Notes: a model not told the origin generated them from the sequence alone. A stretch of 7,129 bases of DNA from Chloroflexota bacterium (GCA_021812735.1 JAKAMV010000534.1:1-7129), one strand, 5' to 3'; shown: positions 1 to 5,880, counted from the stretch's first letter. A program made the numbers and translations.

Positions 1-1058
1 ACGAGTGGGGCCGCGCCCGCGGCGATGGCCGCCGCCATCGTGAGCGGCGGGTCCGAGGCGGCCACGGCCCGGGCGCCCGCCGCGGCGAGGGCCTCCACCC
101 CCTCCGGCGTCACGCTGCCGCCCACCGCCACGCAGGGCACCCCCGCCGCCTGTGCCCGCCGCGCCACGCCGAGGGCCGTCTTGCCGAAGGCGGTCTGGGC
201 GTCCACGCGACCCTCCCCGGTGAGCACGAGGTCGGCGCCGCCCAGCGCGGCGTCGAACCCGGCGGCCTCCATGACCAGGTCGATGCCGGGCCGAAACTCG
301 AGCGACGCGAGGCGGTCTCCGAGGCACAGCAGGCCGAACCCGAGCCCGCCGGCCGCCCCGGCGCCGGGCGTTGCGCGCTCGTGGCGCCCGGTTGCCGCCT
401 CGAGTGCGTCGGCCCAGCGCGCCAGGCGTGCGTCCAGGGCGAGCACGTCGTCAGGCGAGGCGCCCTTCTGCGGGCCGTAGACGGCGGCGGCGCCGCTCGG
501 GCCGAGCAGGGGGTTGGTGACGTCGGAGGCCACGCGCAGGCGCGCCGCCGCCAGTCGCGGGTCCAAGCCCGCAAGGTCCACCGAAGCCAGGCCGTCGCCC
601 ACGCGGGCGCCGAGCGCGGCGAGCATCCCTGCCCCCCCGTCGGTGGTGGCGCTGCCGCCGATGCCGAGGACGATGTCGCCGACCCCCGCGTCGAGGACCG
701 CGCGCAGCAGGTCGCCCGTGCCCGCGGTGGTGGCGCCCCAGGGGTCGCGCTCGGCCGGGGCCACGCGGGAGAGGCCGGACGCGGCGGCCATCTCCACCAC
801 CGCGGCGCCCCCGTCGTCGCGGACGAGCCACGGGGCGCGGATCGGCCGGCCCAGCGGGTCGCGGACCGCAGCGACAACGCGTCGCCAGCCCCCGGCCGCC
901 TCGATCGCGACGAGCGTGCCCTCGCCGCCGTCAGCCAGCGGGGCGAGGCGGATGTCGTCGTCGGGACGCGCGCGGCGCCAGCCCTCCGCCAGGGCGCGAG
1001 CGACCTCGACGCTGGTGAGGGTGCCCTTGTAGGAGTCGGGCGCGATCAGGACGCGCAT
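1..1058 (-). CDS. glxK: Glycerate kinase (GlxK/GarK family), C-terminus cut by window edge
   Basis: Likely phosphorylates D-glycerate with ATP; most bacterial members of this family (Pfam glycerate kinase, TIGR00045) give 2-phosphoglycerate and act in the cytoplasm. The 352 visible codons match the family from end to end: N-terminal MRVLIAPDSYKGTLTS, LADGGEGT (41-48), GIGGSATTDGGAGMLAALG (132-150), SDVTNPLLGPSGAAAVYGPQKGA (start 178), the Gly-rich GAGAAGGLGFGL (232-243), FRPGIDLV (255-262) and LTGEGRVDAQTAFGK (279-293). Family members run about 370-380 residues, so roughly 20-30 residues are missing beyond base 1. The ATG at 1058 is chosen because it begins the conserved N-terminus and a GAGG Shine-Dalgarno lies nine bases upstream. 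It follows the operon on the same strand after a 277-bp spacer, so it may have its own promoter. Its placement beside glycerate-glycosylating enzymes suggests it handles glycerate made or used there (inference). The gene symbol follows the family name; glycerate 2- versus 3-phosphorylation cannot be told from sequence alone. Confidence 0.93.
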   Translation of the reverse strand, partial: MRVLIAPDSYKGTLTSVEVARALAEGWRRARPDDDIRLAPLADGGEGTLVAIEAAGGWRRVVAAVRDPLGRPIRAPWLVRDDGGAAVVEMAAASGLSRVAPAERDPWGATTAGTGDLLRAVLDAGVGDIVLGIGGSATTDGGAGMLAALGARVGDGLASVDLAGLDPRLAAARLRVASDVTNPLLGPSGAAAVYGPQKGASPDDVLALDARLARWADALEAATGRHERATPGAGAAGGLGFGLLCLGDRLASLEFRPGIDLVMEAAGFDAALGGADLVLTGEGRVDAQTAFGKTALGVARRAQAAGVPCVAVGGSVTPEGVEALAAAGARAVAASDPPLTMAAAIAAGAAPL

Positions 1059-1067
1059 GGTCGCCGA

Positions 1068-1071
1068 CCTC
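1068..1071 (-). promoter_or_regulatory. Shine-Dalgarno of the glycerate kinase gene
   Basis: GAGG on the minus strand lies nine bases before the ATG at 1058 and supports that start. Confidence 0.55.
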
Positions 1072-1081
1072 GGGCGCATGC

Positions 1082-1102
1082 GTTCGGACTGACAGGCCGA
1101 AC
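1082..1102. repeat. 21-bp imperfect palindrome, copy 1 (possible operator)
   Basis: Perfect six-base arms GTTCGG (1082-1087) and CCGAAC (1097-1102) surround a nine-base centre. It sits about 25-45 bp upstream of the glycerate kinase start, where an operator or promoter would be expected. It is related to copies at 1124 and 1228. Its size and symmetry suit a dimeric repressor such as a TetR-, GntR- or LacI-type protein, but no regulator gene is in the window, so the role is an inference. Confidence 0.4.
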
Positions 1103-1123
1103 CTCGCGCCCCTGTGCGCACTC

Positions 1124-1144
1124 GCTCGGGCTGGGAGTCCGAGT
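1124..1144. repeat. 21-bp imperfect palindrome, copy 2
   Basis: Arms CTCGG (1125-1129) and CCGAG (1139-1143) are separated by nine bases, as in copy 1. Relative to copy 1 the outer base of each arm changed together (TTCGG to CTCGG, CCGAA to CCGAG), so symmetry is kept. It starts 42 bp from copy 1, close to four helical turns. Confidence 0.38.
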
Positions 1145-1188
1145 CGCGACGTTCCCCGGGCGTGCGACGGCGTCCCGACGGTGTGATC

Positions 1189-1203
1189 CGGACCCCGGGT
1201 CCG
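1189..1203. repeat. 15-bp palindrome in the spacer upstream of glycerate kinase
   Basis: CGGACCC and GGGTCCG flank a single central C, giving a perfect odd palindrome. It shares the CGGAC/TCCGA core of the 21-bp elements around it and may be a degenerate relative. There is no T-run on either side, so it does not look like an intrinsic terminator, and a one-base loop is unfavourable as RNA. Confidence 0.3.
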
Positions 1204-1227
1204 AGCGCCGCCGCCCACCGCGCAGGA

Positions 1228-1248
1228 GTTCGGACTGGGACTCCGACG
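1228..1248. repeat. 21-bp imperfect palindrome, copy 3
   Basis: It matches copy 2 at 16 of the first 19 positions and shares the first ten bases, GTTCGGACTG, with copy 1. Its own symmetry is weaker: TCGGA (1230-1234) pairs with TCCGA (1242-1246) across seven bases. It begins 104 bp from copy 2, next to the 18-bp tandem repeat. Confidence 0.35.
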
Positions 1249-1335
1249 CCCGGCGCGGCCCGGTCACCCGGCGCGGCCCGGTCACCCGGCGCGGCCCGGT
1301 CACCCGGCGCGGCCCGGTCACCCGGCGCGGCCCCG
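1249..1335. repeat. 18-bp direct tandem repeat at the 3' end of the USP-GpgS gene
   Basis: Four identical 18-bp units run head to tail at 1261-1278, 1279-1296, 1297-1314 and 1315-1332 (unit cggtcacccggcgcggcc). A 12-base partial unit precedes them (1249-1260), and a diverged unit follows that runs into the end of the coding sequence. Because 18 is a multiple of three, every unit shows TGA on the minus strand in the frame of the upstream gene, so the stop is repeated about every six codons. Each unit also carries GGTCACC. Slippage expansion around the stop codon is the simplest origin. Confidence 0.85.
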
Positions 1336-3258
1336 TCACTCGGTCGGCGTCTCGCCCCGCGCGGCGCGTCGCCGCTCGAGGTACTCGGGGATGCGGATCA
1401 TCGGCGGCCGCTCGTGGTCGGCCACCTCCTGGACCTCGAGCGACAGGCGACCCTGCCCGAAGCGCGGCAGCTTCATCGTGTGGCCCAGCTCGGCGAACAG
1501 CCGCACTCGGCGCCGCTCCTCCAGGCGTTTCATCACGGCCTGGAGGATGACGAACGACATCTTGGACAGCCCCTCGAGCTCCTGGTTGCGGTGCAGTCGC
1601 CGCTCCAGGTCCACCTGGCCCAGCCCCTCGATCCCAACCCGCTCGAACGCGTCGATCAGATGCCCGATCTCCACGGCGTACCCGGTGAAGAAGGGGATCT
1701 GCTCGAGCAGCGAGCGGCGCCCCGCGTACTCCCCGGCCAGGGGCTGGATGAAGCCCGACAGCTCGGGGAAGAACAGGTTGATCAGCGGGCGCGCCACCAG
1801 CTCGGTCACCCGGCCGCCGCCGCCCTCCTTGAGCACGCCCCCCTCCACGATCGGGCGCTGGTAGTAGCCCTTGACGTACTGGAGGCGCTGCTCCACCAGG
1901 AGCGGCCCGAGCGTCCCGTAGACCATCCGGCTGTGCCAGTTGCGCACGTCGGTGTCCGCCCAGATCACGATGTCGCCGCTGGTCTCGTACAGGGACTTCC
2001 AGAGTGCCTCGCCCTTGCCGCGGAACGAGCCGTACCGCGTCAGGACGTCCGGGTGCTGCACCACGCGCGCCCCGGCAGCCTCGGCGATCGCGCGGGTGTC
2101 GTCCGTGGAGGCGGAGTCGATGACGAGGATCTCGTCGAGCAGCGGGTGGCGCTCCTGGAGGTCGCGCATCGCGCGCGAGACGATTGGCCCGATCGTCTCG
2201 GCCTCGTTGAGCGTGGGCAGCACCAGGCTCACGGTGACGCCCTGCTTCTCCTTGAGCTGGGCCAGCCGGTCGAGGTCCGCGAACTCGCCGTGGTGGAAGT
2301 TGGCCTCCGCGAACCAGCGCTCAACCTTCGCCGGCACCGCACGCGATTCCTCGGCGGCGCGGTCTGCGGCGGCGAGCGACTCGGCCTTCTCCGCGAGGGC
2401 GTCGAACGTGTGCCGGCCGATGGCCTCGCGCGTCTTGACCACGATCACGGTGGATTTGGCGCGCTGGGCGATGGCCTCAGGCAGGGCGCCGAACAGCGAG
2501 CCGACACCCTCGCCCGCCGGTGCGGACGCGCCCATGACCACCAGGTCCGCATGCTCCGCCTCGCGCAGGATGGAGGTCCTGACGTTGCGGGTCTCGCGCA
2601 GGAGGGGCTCGGCGCGGGCGGTGATGTGCTGGCGGACCAGGGCGGCCAGCGCGTGCTCCGCCTGGGCGCGGACGGCCTCCGTGACCCCGGCCGGGACGAA
2701 GTGGATGACGGCGACCGTGGCGTCGTGGTGGCGGGCCAGGGCGTCGGCGAAGCGCAGGGCGAGCTCGGCGTGCGGGCCGCCGCGGACCGGGACGAGGATC
2801 CGCCGGACCTCGTGGCCGCCGCGCTGCTTGACGACGGCGATGTCGCACGGGGACTCGCGCACGACCTCGTCGATCGTGGGGGAGATGGACAGGGCCGCCG
2901 CGCCCGCACGCGCGGGGGACGACTTGCCGCCCCAGCCGAAGATCAGCAGGTCCGCCTCCTGCTCGGCGGTCGCCTCCACGATCCCAGCGGCGGCGTGCCG
3001 CCCGATCCGGACCAGCGGGTGGATCGTCGTGCCCTCGGGGACGTAGTCCAGGACGCGCTGGAGGAGCCGCCGCGCCTGGCGCGCCCGGGTGGCGCCCTCG
3101 GACAGCGGCATGCCCTCGGGCACCTCGACGATGCCGAGCGCCGCCAGCTCGCCGGTCCGCGGGTCCAGCAGGGCGGCGCCGATCCGGACCAGCTCCTCGG
3201 CCGTGAGCGGGTTGGCGACGGGGATCAGGATGCGCGCCGGGAGCGGCTGCTGGCTCAT
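1336..3258 (-). CDS. gpgS: Two universal stress protein domains fused to glucosyl-3-phosphoglycerate synthase (GT81)
   Basis: A 640-residue fusion. Residues about 7-145 and 151-277 are two UspA-like domains. The second keeps the nucleotide-binding pattern (GASAPAGEGVGSLFG, 243-257, then TVIVVK); the first has a looser version around 108-125. Residues about 313-625 are a GT-A transferase closely resembling actinobacterial GpgS, which joins NDP-glucose to 3-phosphoglycerate: LPTLNEAETIG (347-357), GKGEALWKSL (414-423), metal-binding DTD (435-437), GGGRVTELVARPL (start 480), QPLAGEYA (505-512), GYAVEIGHLID (526-536), LHRN with the probable metal-ligand His556, and ERPPMIRIP. Typical GpgS is about 320 residues, so this is double length. 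The ATG at 3258 is preferred over upstream frame extensions because it gives an ATGA overlap with the preceding gene and starts just before the first USP strand. A related mannosyl-3-phosphoglycerate synthase is the main alternative, since GT81 includes bifunctional enzymes. Soluble; no membrane segments. Confidence 0.88.
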   Translation of the reverse strand: MSQQPLPARILIPVANPLTAEELVRIGAALLDPRTGELAALGIVEVPEGMPLSEGATRARQARRLLQRVLDYVPEGTTIHPLVRIGRHAAAGIVEATAEQEADLLIFGWGGKSSPARAGAAALSISPTIDEVVRESPCDIAVVKQRGGHEVRRILVPVRGGPHAELALRFADALARHHDATVAVIHFVPAGVTEAVRAQAEHALAALVRQHITARAEPLLRETRNVRTSILREAEHADLVVMGASAPAGEGVGSLFGALPEAIAQRAKSTVIVVKTREAIGRHTFDALAEKAESLAAADRAAEESRAVPAKVERWFAEANFHHGEFADLDRLAQLKEKQGVTVSLVLPTLNEAETIGPIVSRAMRDLQERHPLLDEILVIDSASTDDTRAIAEAAGARVVQHPDVLTRYGSFRGKGEALWKSLYETSGDIVIWADTDVRNWHSRMVYGTLGPLLVEQRLQYVKGYYQRPIVEGGVLKEGGGGRVTELVARPLINLFFPELSGFIQPLAGEYAGRRSLLEQIPFFTGYAVEIGHLIDAFERVGIEGLGQVDLERRLHRNQELEGLSKMSFVILQAVMKRLEERRRVRLFAELGHTMKLPRFGQGRLSLEVQEVADHERPPMIRIPEYLERRRAARGETPTE

Positions 3259-4649
3259 CGCGGGCCGTCCCCTGCCTGCGCGTCGAGCGCGCGCCAGCGC
3301 TCCACCAGGTACGGCTTGAGCCGCTCGAACTCGCGCGCCTGGCGCTCGACGCGCTCCTCCGCGTCGGCCGTGTCGAGGTGGCGGTTCTCCACCACGAACG
3401 AGGCCACGCGGCCGAAGTAGATGGGCACAAGCGCTGCCGTCAGCTGCGACGTGTCGAGCTCGCCGCGGCGCGTGGCGATCACGAGGTCGTACACGACGCG
3501 TGCCCACAGGTCATCGGGGAAGTCGAACCCGGCGAGCGCCTCCGCCATCTGGAGGGTGGTGGGGTGCGTCGCGTCGGACTCCCCGCCCAGGCCCAGCCGG
3601 CGCGAGGCGGCGTCGGCGATCGGGCCCGCCTCGGCCGCGAGCGCCACCACGGCGGCGGCGGTGTCCGGGTCCAGCGCCCGGCGCCACGTCTCCCCGAGCG
3701 TGAGCGACCCGGCGTGGAACTCGTCGAGGAGGCGGACCGCGTTCACCTCGAGCGGCGGCGGGTCGATGATCCGCTCGAAGCCGTAGGCGGGGACGTCGTG
3801 GCTGCCCCTGATCTCGAGCCAGGCGTCCGGGCGCTCCACGGCCAGGCGGAGGATGGTCCCCACGACCTGGCGGAACATCGGGCCCAGGTCCGCGCCCGGG
3901 TCCTTCGGGTCGTGGACCTTGGCCCCCAGCCGGGTTTGGCACACCGCGAAGCCGCCGGAGAGCGCGTGCGTCGTCATCCAGATGTCGATGCCGAACTTGC
4001 TGACGTCGGCCGTCCAGTCGTCCTGGGCCAGGTAGTGGGCGACAAGGTCGCCGGAGACCCCGAAGTCGCCGCCGATGGGCTGCCGGATCCGGAGGCCGTA
4101 GAGGGCGCGCGTCAGCGGGTAGGTCACGGTGTTGGTGATCGTCCCGTCGTGCTTGTGGCGCGCGTACAGCGGGGCGACGAAGTCGTAGCCGCCCTTGAGG
4201 ATGGGGCCGGCCAGCAGCTCGATCCACTCCGGGACGATGCTGCGCAGGTCGCTGTCCACCACCACCAGGGCCTGGACGTCGAGCGCGGCGGCGATCTCGA
4301 AGATGGTCCGCAGGGCCGCGCCCTTGCCGCCGACGCCGTCGATCTCGGGGTACGTGAGGGTCACGCGGTCCAGGCGGTTGGTGGGCCTAACGAGCAGGAT
4401 GGACTCGACATAGTCCGGGGGCTCGGTCTCGATGACCACGCGCTGCGTGCCGTCGGGCGAGCCGGCGTCCGAGTTCACCAGGACCGGCTTGTGGTCCGGG
4501 AAGTACTGGACCAGCCCGGCATGCGCCGCGCGCACGACGTAGCCGATGGTCGCCGCGTTCTTGAAGCTCGGGATGCCGACCATGATGTCGGCGCGTCCGA
4601 GGCGGGCGATCTCGTCCCGGATTGCGGGGGTGAGCGTCGTCGGGGGCAC
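3255..4649 (-). CDS. GT-A glycosyltransferase resembling mannosylglycerate synthase (GT78/GT2-like)
   Basis: A 464-residue soluble protein. Visible motifs are VGIPSFKNAATIG (24-36, nucleotide-sugar entry), a GGKGAALR loop (107-114), the metal-binding DSD (132-134), QPIGGDFGVSG (190-200), FGIDIWMTTHAL (219-230) and AKVHD with a probable metal-ligand His246. The order and the pattern QP-x-GG followed by a GID helix and a K-x-H element resemble Rhodothermus mannosylglycerate synthase, which uses GDP-mannose and glycerate without a phosphorylated intermediate. The alpha-helical C-terminal half (about 300-460) is also in keeping with that family. Donor and acceptor cannot be read from sequence: glucosylglycerate synthase or a second transferase extending the GpgS product (for example to mannosylglucosylglycerate) are alternatives. 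The start is GTG at 4649, supported by AGGGTGG four bases upstream. The stop overlaps the USP-GpgS start by four bases, implying coupled translation. Inference: both transferases act in one sugar-glycerate pathway. Confidence 0.8.
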   Translation of the reverse strand: MPPTTLTPAIRDEIARLGRADIMVGIPSFKNAATIGYVVRAAHAGLVQYFPDHKPVLVNSDAGSPDGTQRVVIETEPPDYVESILLVRPTNRLDRVTLTYPEIDGVGGKGAALRTIFEIAAALDVQALVVVDSDLRSIVPEWIELLAGPILKGGYDFVAPLYARHKHDGTITNTVTYPLTRALYGLRIRQPIGGDFGVSGDLVAHYLAQDDWTADVSKFGIDIWMTTHALSGGFAVCQTRLGAKVHDPKDPGADLGPMFRQVVGTILRLAVERPDAWLEIRGSHDVPAYGFERIIDPPPLEVNAVRLLDEFHAGSLTLGETWRRALDPDTAAAVVALAAEAGPIADAASRRLGLGGESDATHPTTLQMAEALAGFDFPDDLWARVVYDLVIATRRGELDTSQLTAALVPIYFGRVASFVVENRHLDTADAEERVERQAREFERLKPYLVERWRALDAQAGDGPR

Positions 4650-4653
4650 GGGT

Positions 4654-4668
4654 CCACCCTACCACCCT
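4654..4668 (-). promoter_or_regulatory. Duplicated Shine-Dalgarno-like AGGGTGG before the GTG start
   Basis: The minus strand has AGGGTGG twice in tandem, separated by one T, ending four bases before the GTG at 4649. It decides the start, since there is no ATG nearby in this frame. Confidence 0.45.
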
Positions 4669-4691
4669 GCGTCCACCGGTTGTGTCGGCGG

Positions 4692-5453
4692 TCAGGCGGT
4701 CGCGGCGGGCGGCTCGCCGTCGGGCGTGTCCGGGACGGCGGGGCGATGCTGCGGGCGCGGTGCGGGCACCACCACCCAGTCGGGGTTCTCCGCGTCGGGT
4801 GTGTAGCGGCTGTTGGCCGCCCGCCAGAAGACGTGCTCGAAGCCGAGCGTGCCCCAGGTGGCGGCCACGCGCGAGCCGCCGGGCCGCGTCCAGGGCGTCA
4901 CGCGGACCAGCCTCGACTGGCTGAGCACGGTGTCAAGCTGGCGTTTGCGCTCCTGGAGCGGGATGCCGCCCAGATCCTCGCGGTCGAGCCACAGCAGGTC
5001 GGTCGCCACGAACGCGTGGTCCTCGCCCGCCGCGAGCGCCTCCAGGATCTCGAGCGCGCGCGACTCCTCCTCGTCCCGGTGGCGGCGGCCGATCGTGTAC
5101 GGGTCCTGATTGCGCCGCTGGAGAAAGCGCGGCATCGAGAAGATGGGCCGCGCGATGGGGTCCGAGGTGGGGTAGGCCCCGACGCCCGTGTCGAATGCCT
5201 GCTTGGTCAGGTGGCCCTCGATGACGCCGTCCCGCGCCTCGAAGGCATAGCCCAGTGCCTCCTCGAGCGAGGCGGGTGCATCGATCCGGTCCCCGTAGCG
5301 GTAGAACTCCGCCTTGCCGCCCGCGATCGCCGCCACCACGCGGAGGCCGCCCCAGTCCGGCTCGATGATGGGGTCCACCACGTCCTTGGCCTGGCGCCGG
5401 CCCGGAAACTGCGGCCGCCAGGCGGCGGCGATCTCGCGCGGGTCGGTGATCAT
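4692..5453 (-). CDS. ATP-dependent DNA ligase-like protein lacking catalytic residues (probable pseudoenzyme)
   Basis: A 253-residue protein that follows the adenylation (nucleotidyltransferase) domain of LigD-type ATP-dependent DNA ligases but has lost its chemistry. The ligase motif I E-x-K-x-D-G-x-R appears as EPDWGGLR (31-38), so the AMP-accepting Lys is Asp33 and the motif Asp is Gly35. The usual LDGE strand appears as VIEGHL (77-82), with His in place of the catalytic Glu. TDLLWLDREDLGGIPLQERKRQLD (start 151) fits the family's FDLLxLDGxDLxxLPLxERR stretch well. The motif IV/V region (EGVVAK..PDWLKVK in ligases) reads FEHVFWR (205-211) then PDWVVVP (224-230), missing every Lys. The OB-fold domain is absent; a short Pro-rich tail follows. 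It heads the operon, 42 bp before the glycosyltransferase. ATG at 5453 has AGGA eight bases upstream. The function is unknown; a nucleotide- or nucleic-acid-binding or regulatory role is a guess. Confidence 0.72.
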   Translation of the reverse strand: MITDPREIAAAWRPQFPGRRQAKDVVDPIIEPDWGGLRVVAAIAGGKAEFYRYGDRIDAPASLEEALGYAFEARDGVIEGHLTKQAFDTGVGAYPTSDPIARPIFSMPRFLQRRNQDPYTIGRRHRDEEESRALEILEALAAGEDHAFVATDLLWLDREDLGGIPLQERKRQLDTVLSQSRLVRVTPWTRPGGSRVAATWGTLGFEHVFWRAANSRYTPDAENPDWVVVPAPRPQHRPAVPDTPDGEPPAATA

Positions 5454-5480
5454 TGCGCGATCCTACCGCGGAGGTCCAGC

Positions 5481-5499
5481 GCGTCCGCGTCCCGGACGC
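5481..5499 (-). other. Seven-base-pair hairpin in the leader of the ligase-like gene
   Basis: GCGTCCG (5481-5487) and CGGACGC (5493-5499) are perfect complements around a five-base loop, about 28 bases before the start codon at 5453 in the minus-strand direction. If transcribed it would form a stable stem just upstream of the ribosome binding site. It has no U-tract, so it is not a terminator. Confidence 0.4.
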
Positions 5500-5506
5500 A
5501 CCCGCG

Positions 5507-5602
5507 CGCACCCCTTCGCCACGGGCGGCGCCCCCGGCCGCACCCCTTCGCCACGGGCGGCGCCCCCGGCCGCACCCCTTCGCCACGGGCGGCGCCCCCG
5601 GC
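5507..5602. repeat. Three perfect 32-bp direct tandem repeats
   Basis: Units at 5507-5538, 5539-5570 and 5571-5602 are identical (start cgcaccccttcgccacgggc, end ggcgcccccggc). There are no spacers, so this is a minisatellite and not a CRISPR array. Each unit contains GGGC-GGC-GCCC, a small hairpin. Thirty-two bases is close to three helical turns, so any protein site in the unit would recur on one face of the DNA. It lies 54-149 bp upstream of the ligase-like gene, probably in its promoter or leader. Confidence 0.9.
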
Positions 5603-5633
5603 CGGCGACCATCTCCGGCAGAAGGCGTCTTCC

Positions 5634-5725
5634 CGGTAGTTCGCATCTCGCGGAACTACCGACGGAGGGAGGCCCTGGGCGGTGCTCCCGACGTTGCCCT
5701 CGCGCCGCGCGGCGGTTCCGCGAGA
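5634..5725. other. Cluster of inverted repeats, possible structured RNA or operator region
   Basis: Three hairpins can form in order: CGGTAGTTC (5634-5642) with GAACTACCG (5653-5661), nine perfect pairs and a ten-base loop; GGGAG (5667-5671) with CTCCC (5685-5689); and CTCGCG (5699-5704) with CGCGAG (5719-5724). An eleven-base match, TCTCGCGGAAC (5646-5656) with GTTCCGCGAGA (5715-5725), would break the first and third hairpins, so two exclusive folds are possible. The element is upstream of the likely transporter promoter, so if it is RNA it more likely belongs to a leftward transcript. A DNA-level operator is equally possible. Confidence 0.4.
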
Positions 5726-5838
5726 CCAGAACGATCCCGACCCCACCCCCGCGGGGCGAGGCCGCGCCGCCCCCCCGGCCCGCCGACGCGGTGCGGCCCG
5801 CGGTGCGGGGCGTGCCCTCGGGGCGCGGAGGCCGCCCC

Positions 5839-5844
5839 TATGAT
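5839..5844 (+). promoter_or_regulatory. Possible -10 box for the transporter gene
   Basis: TATGAT is a close match to the housekeeping TATAAT in an otherwise AT-poor spacer and lies 36 bases before the ATG at 5881. No good -35 hexamer is seen at the usual 17-bp spacing, which is common in GC-rich actinobacteria. Confidence 0.4.
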
Positions 5845-5870
5845 CCGCGCAAGGGCAGTGGACGCCGCAC

Positions 5871-5876
5871 GAGGGA
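5871..5876 (+). promoter_or_regulatory. Shine-Dalgarno of the transporter gene
   Basis: GAGGGA, a few bases before the ATG at 5881, fixes the start of the transporter. Confidence 0.55.
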
Positions 5877-5880
5877 CCCG

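Larger units (their letters stand above)
5454..5880. other. Divergent intergenic spacer between the ligase-like operon and the transporter
   Basis: This 427-bp stretch holds no convincing gene. It contains, left to right, the operon's ribosome binding site, a seven-pair hairpin, the 32-bp tandem repeats, the inverted-repeat cluster, a C- and G-rich stretch without visible motif (about 5730-5835), and the transporter's -10 box and ribosome binding site. Open frames through it are repeat-driven and low in complexity. No clear leftward -10 box was found. Confidence 0.7.

Noticed and set aside
1189..1203. Intrinsic terminator between the operon and glycerate kinase
   Set aside because: No T-run follows the palindrome on either strand, and a one-base loop cannot form a normal RNA hairpin. 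Whether glycerate kinase is co-transcribed cannot be settled.
1114..3420. Long plus-strand open frame of 768 codons
   Set aside because: It lies antisense to the USP-GpgS gene, has no recognisable domain and is rich in Arg, Gly and His typical of GC-rich shadow frames. The minus-strand frame matches known families throughout.
3259..3507. N-terminal extension of the USP-GpgS protein to a start at 3507
   Set aside because: The extra 83 codons lie inside the preceding transferase gene in another frame and look like shadow sequence. The ATG at 3258 gives a standard ATGA coupling.
5507..5602. CRISPR array
   Set aside because: The 32-bp units abut directly with no spacers, and no cas gene is present.
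3378..5639. Long plus-strand open frame of 753 codons
   Set aside because: It is antisense to the glycosyltransferase and the ligase-like gene, runs through the 32-bp repeats, and shows no protein family features.
5705..5725. T-box antiterminator-like sequence (GGCGGTTCCGCG) upstream of a transporter
   Set aside because: It resembles the conserved T-box stretch, but the essential TGG that pairs with the tRNA end is not there. No specifier stem is recognisable, and the segment lies upstream of the likely transporter promoter.
5450..5746. 98-codon minus-strand open frame in the divergent spacer
   Set aside because: Half of it is translation of the 32-bp repeats, and it overlaps the start of the ligase-like gene. 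The spacer reads better as regulatory or structured DNA.
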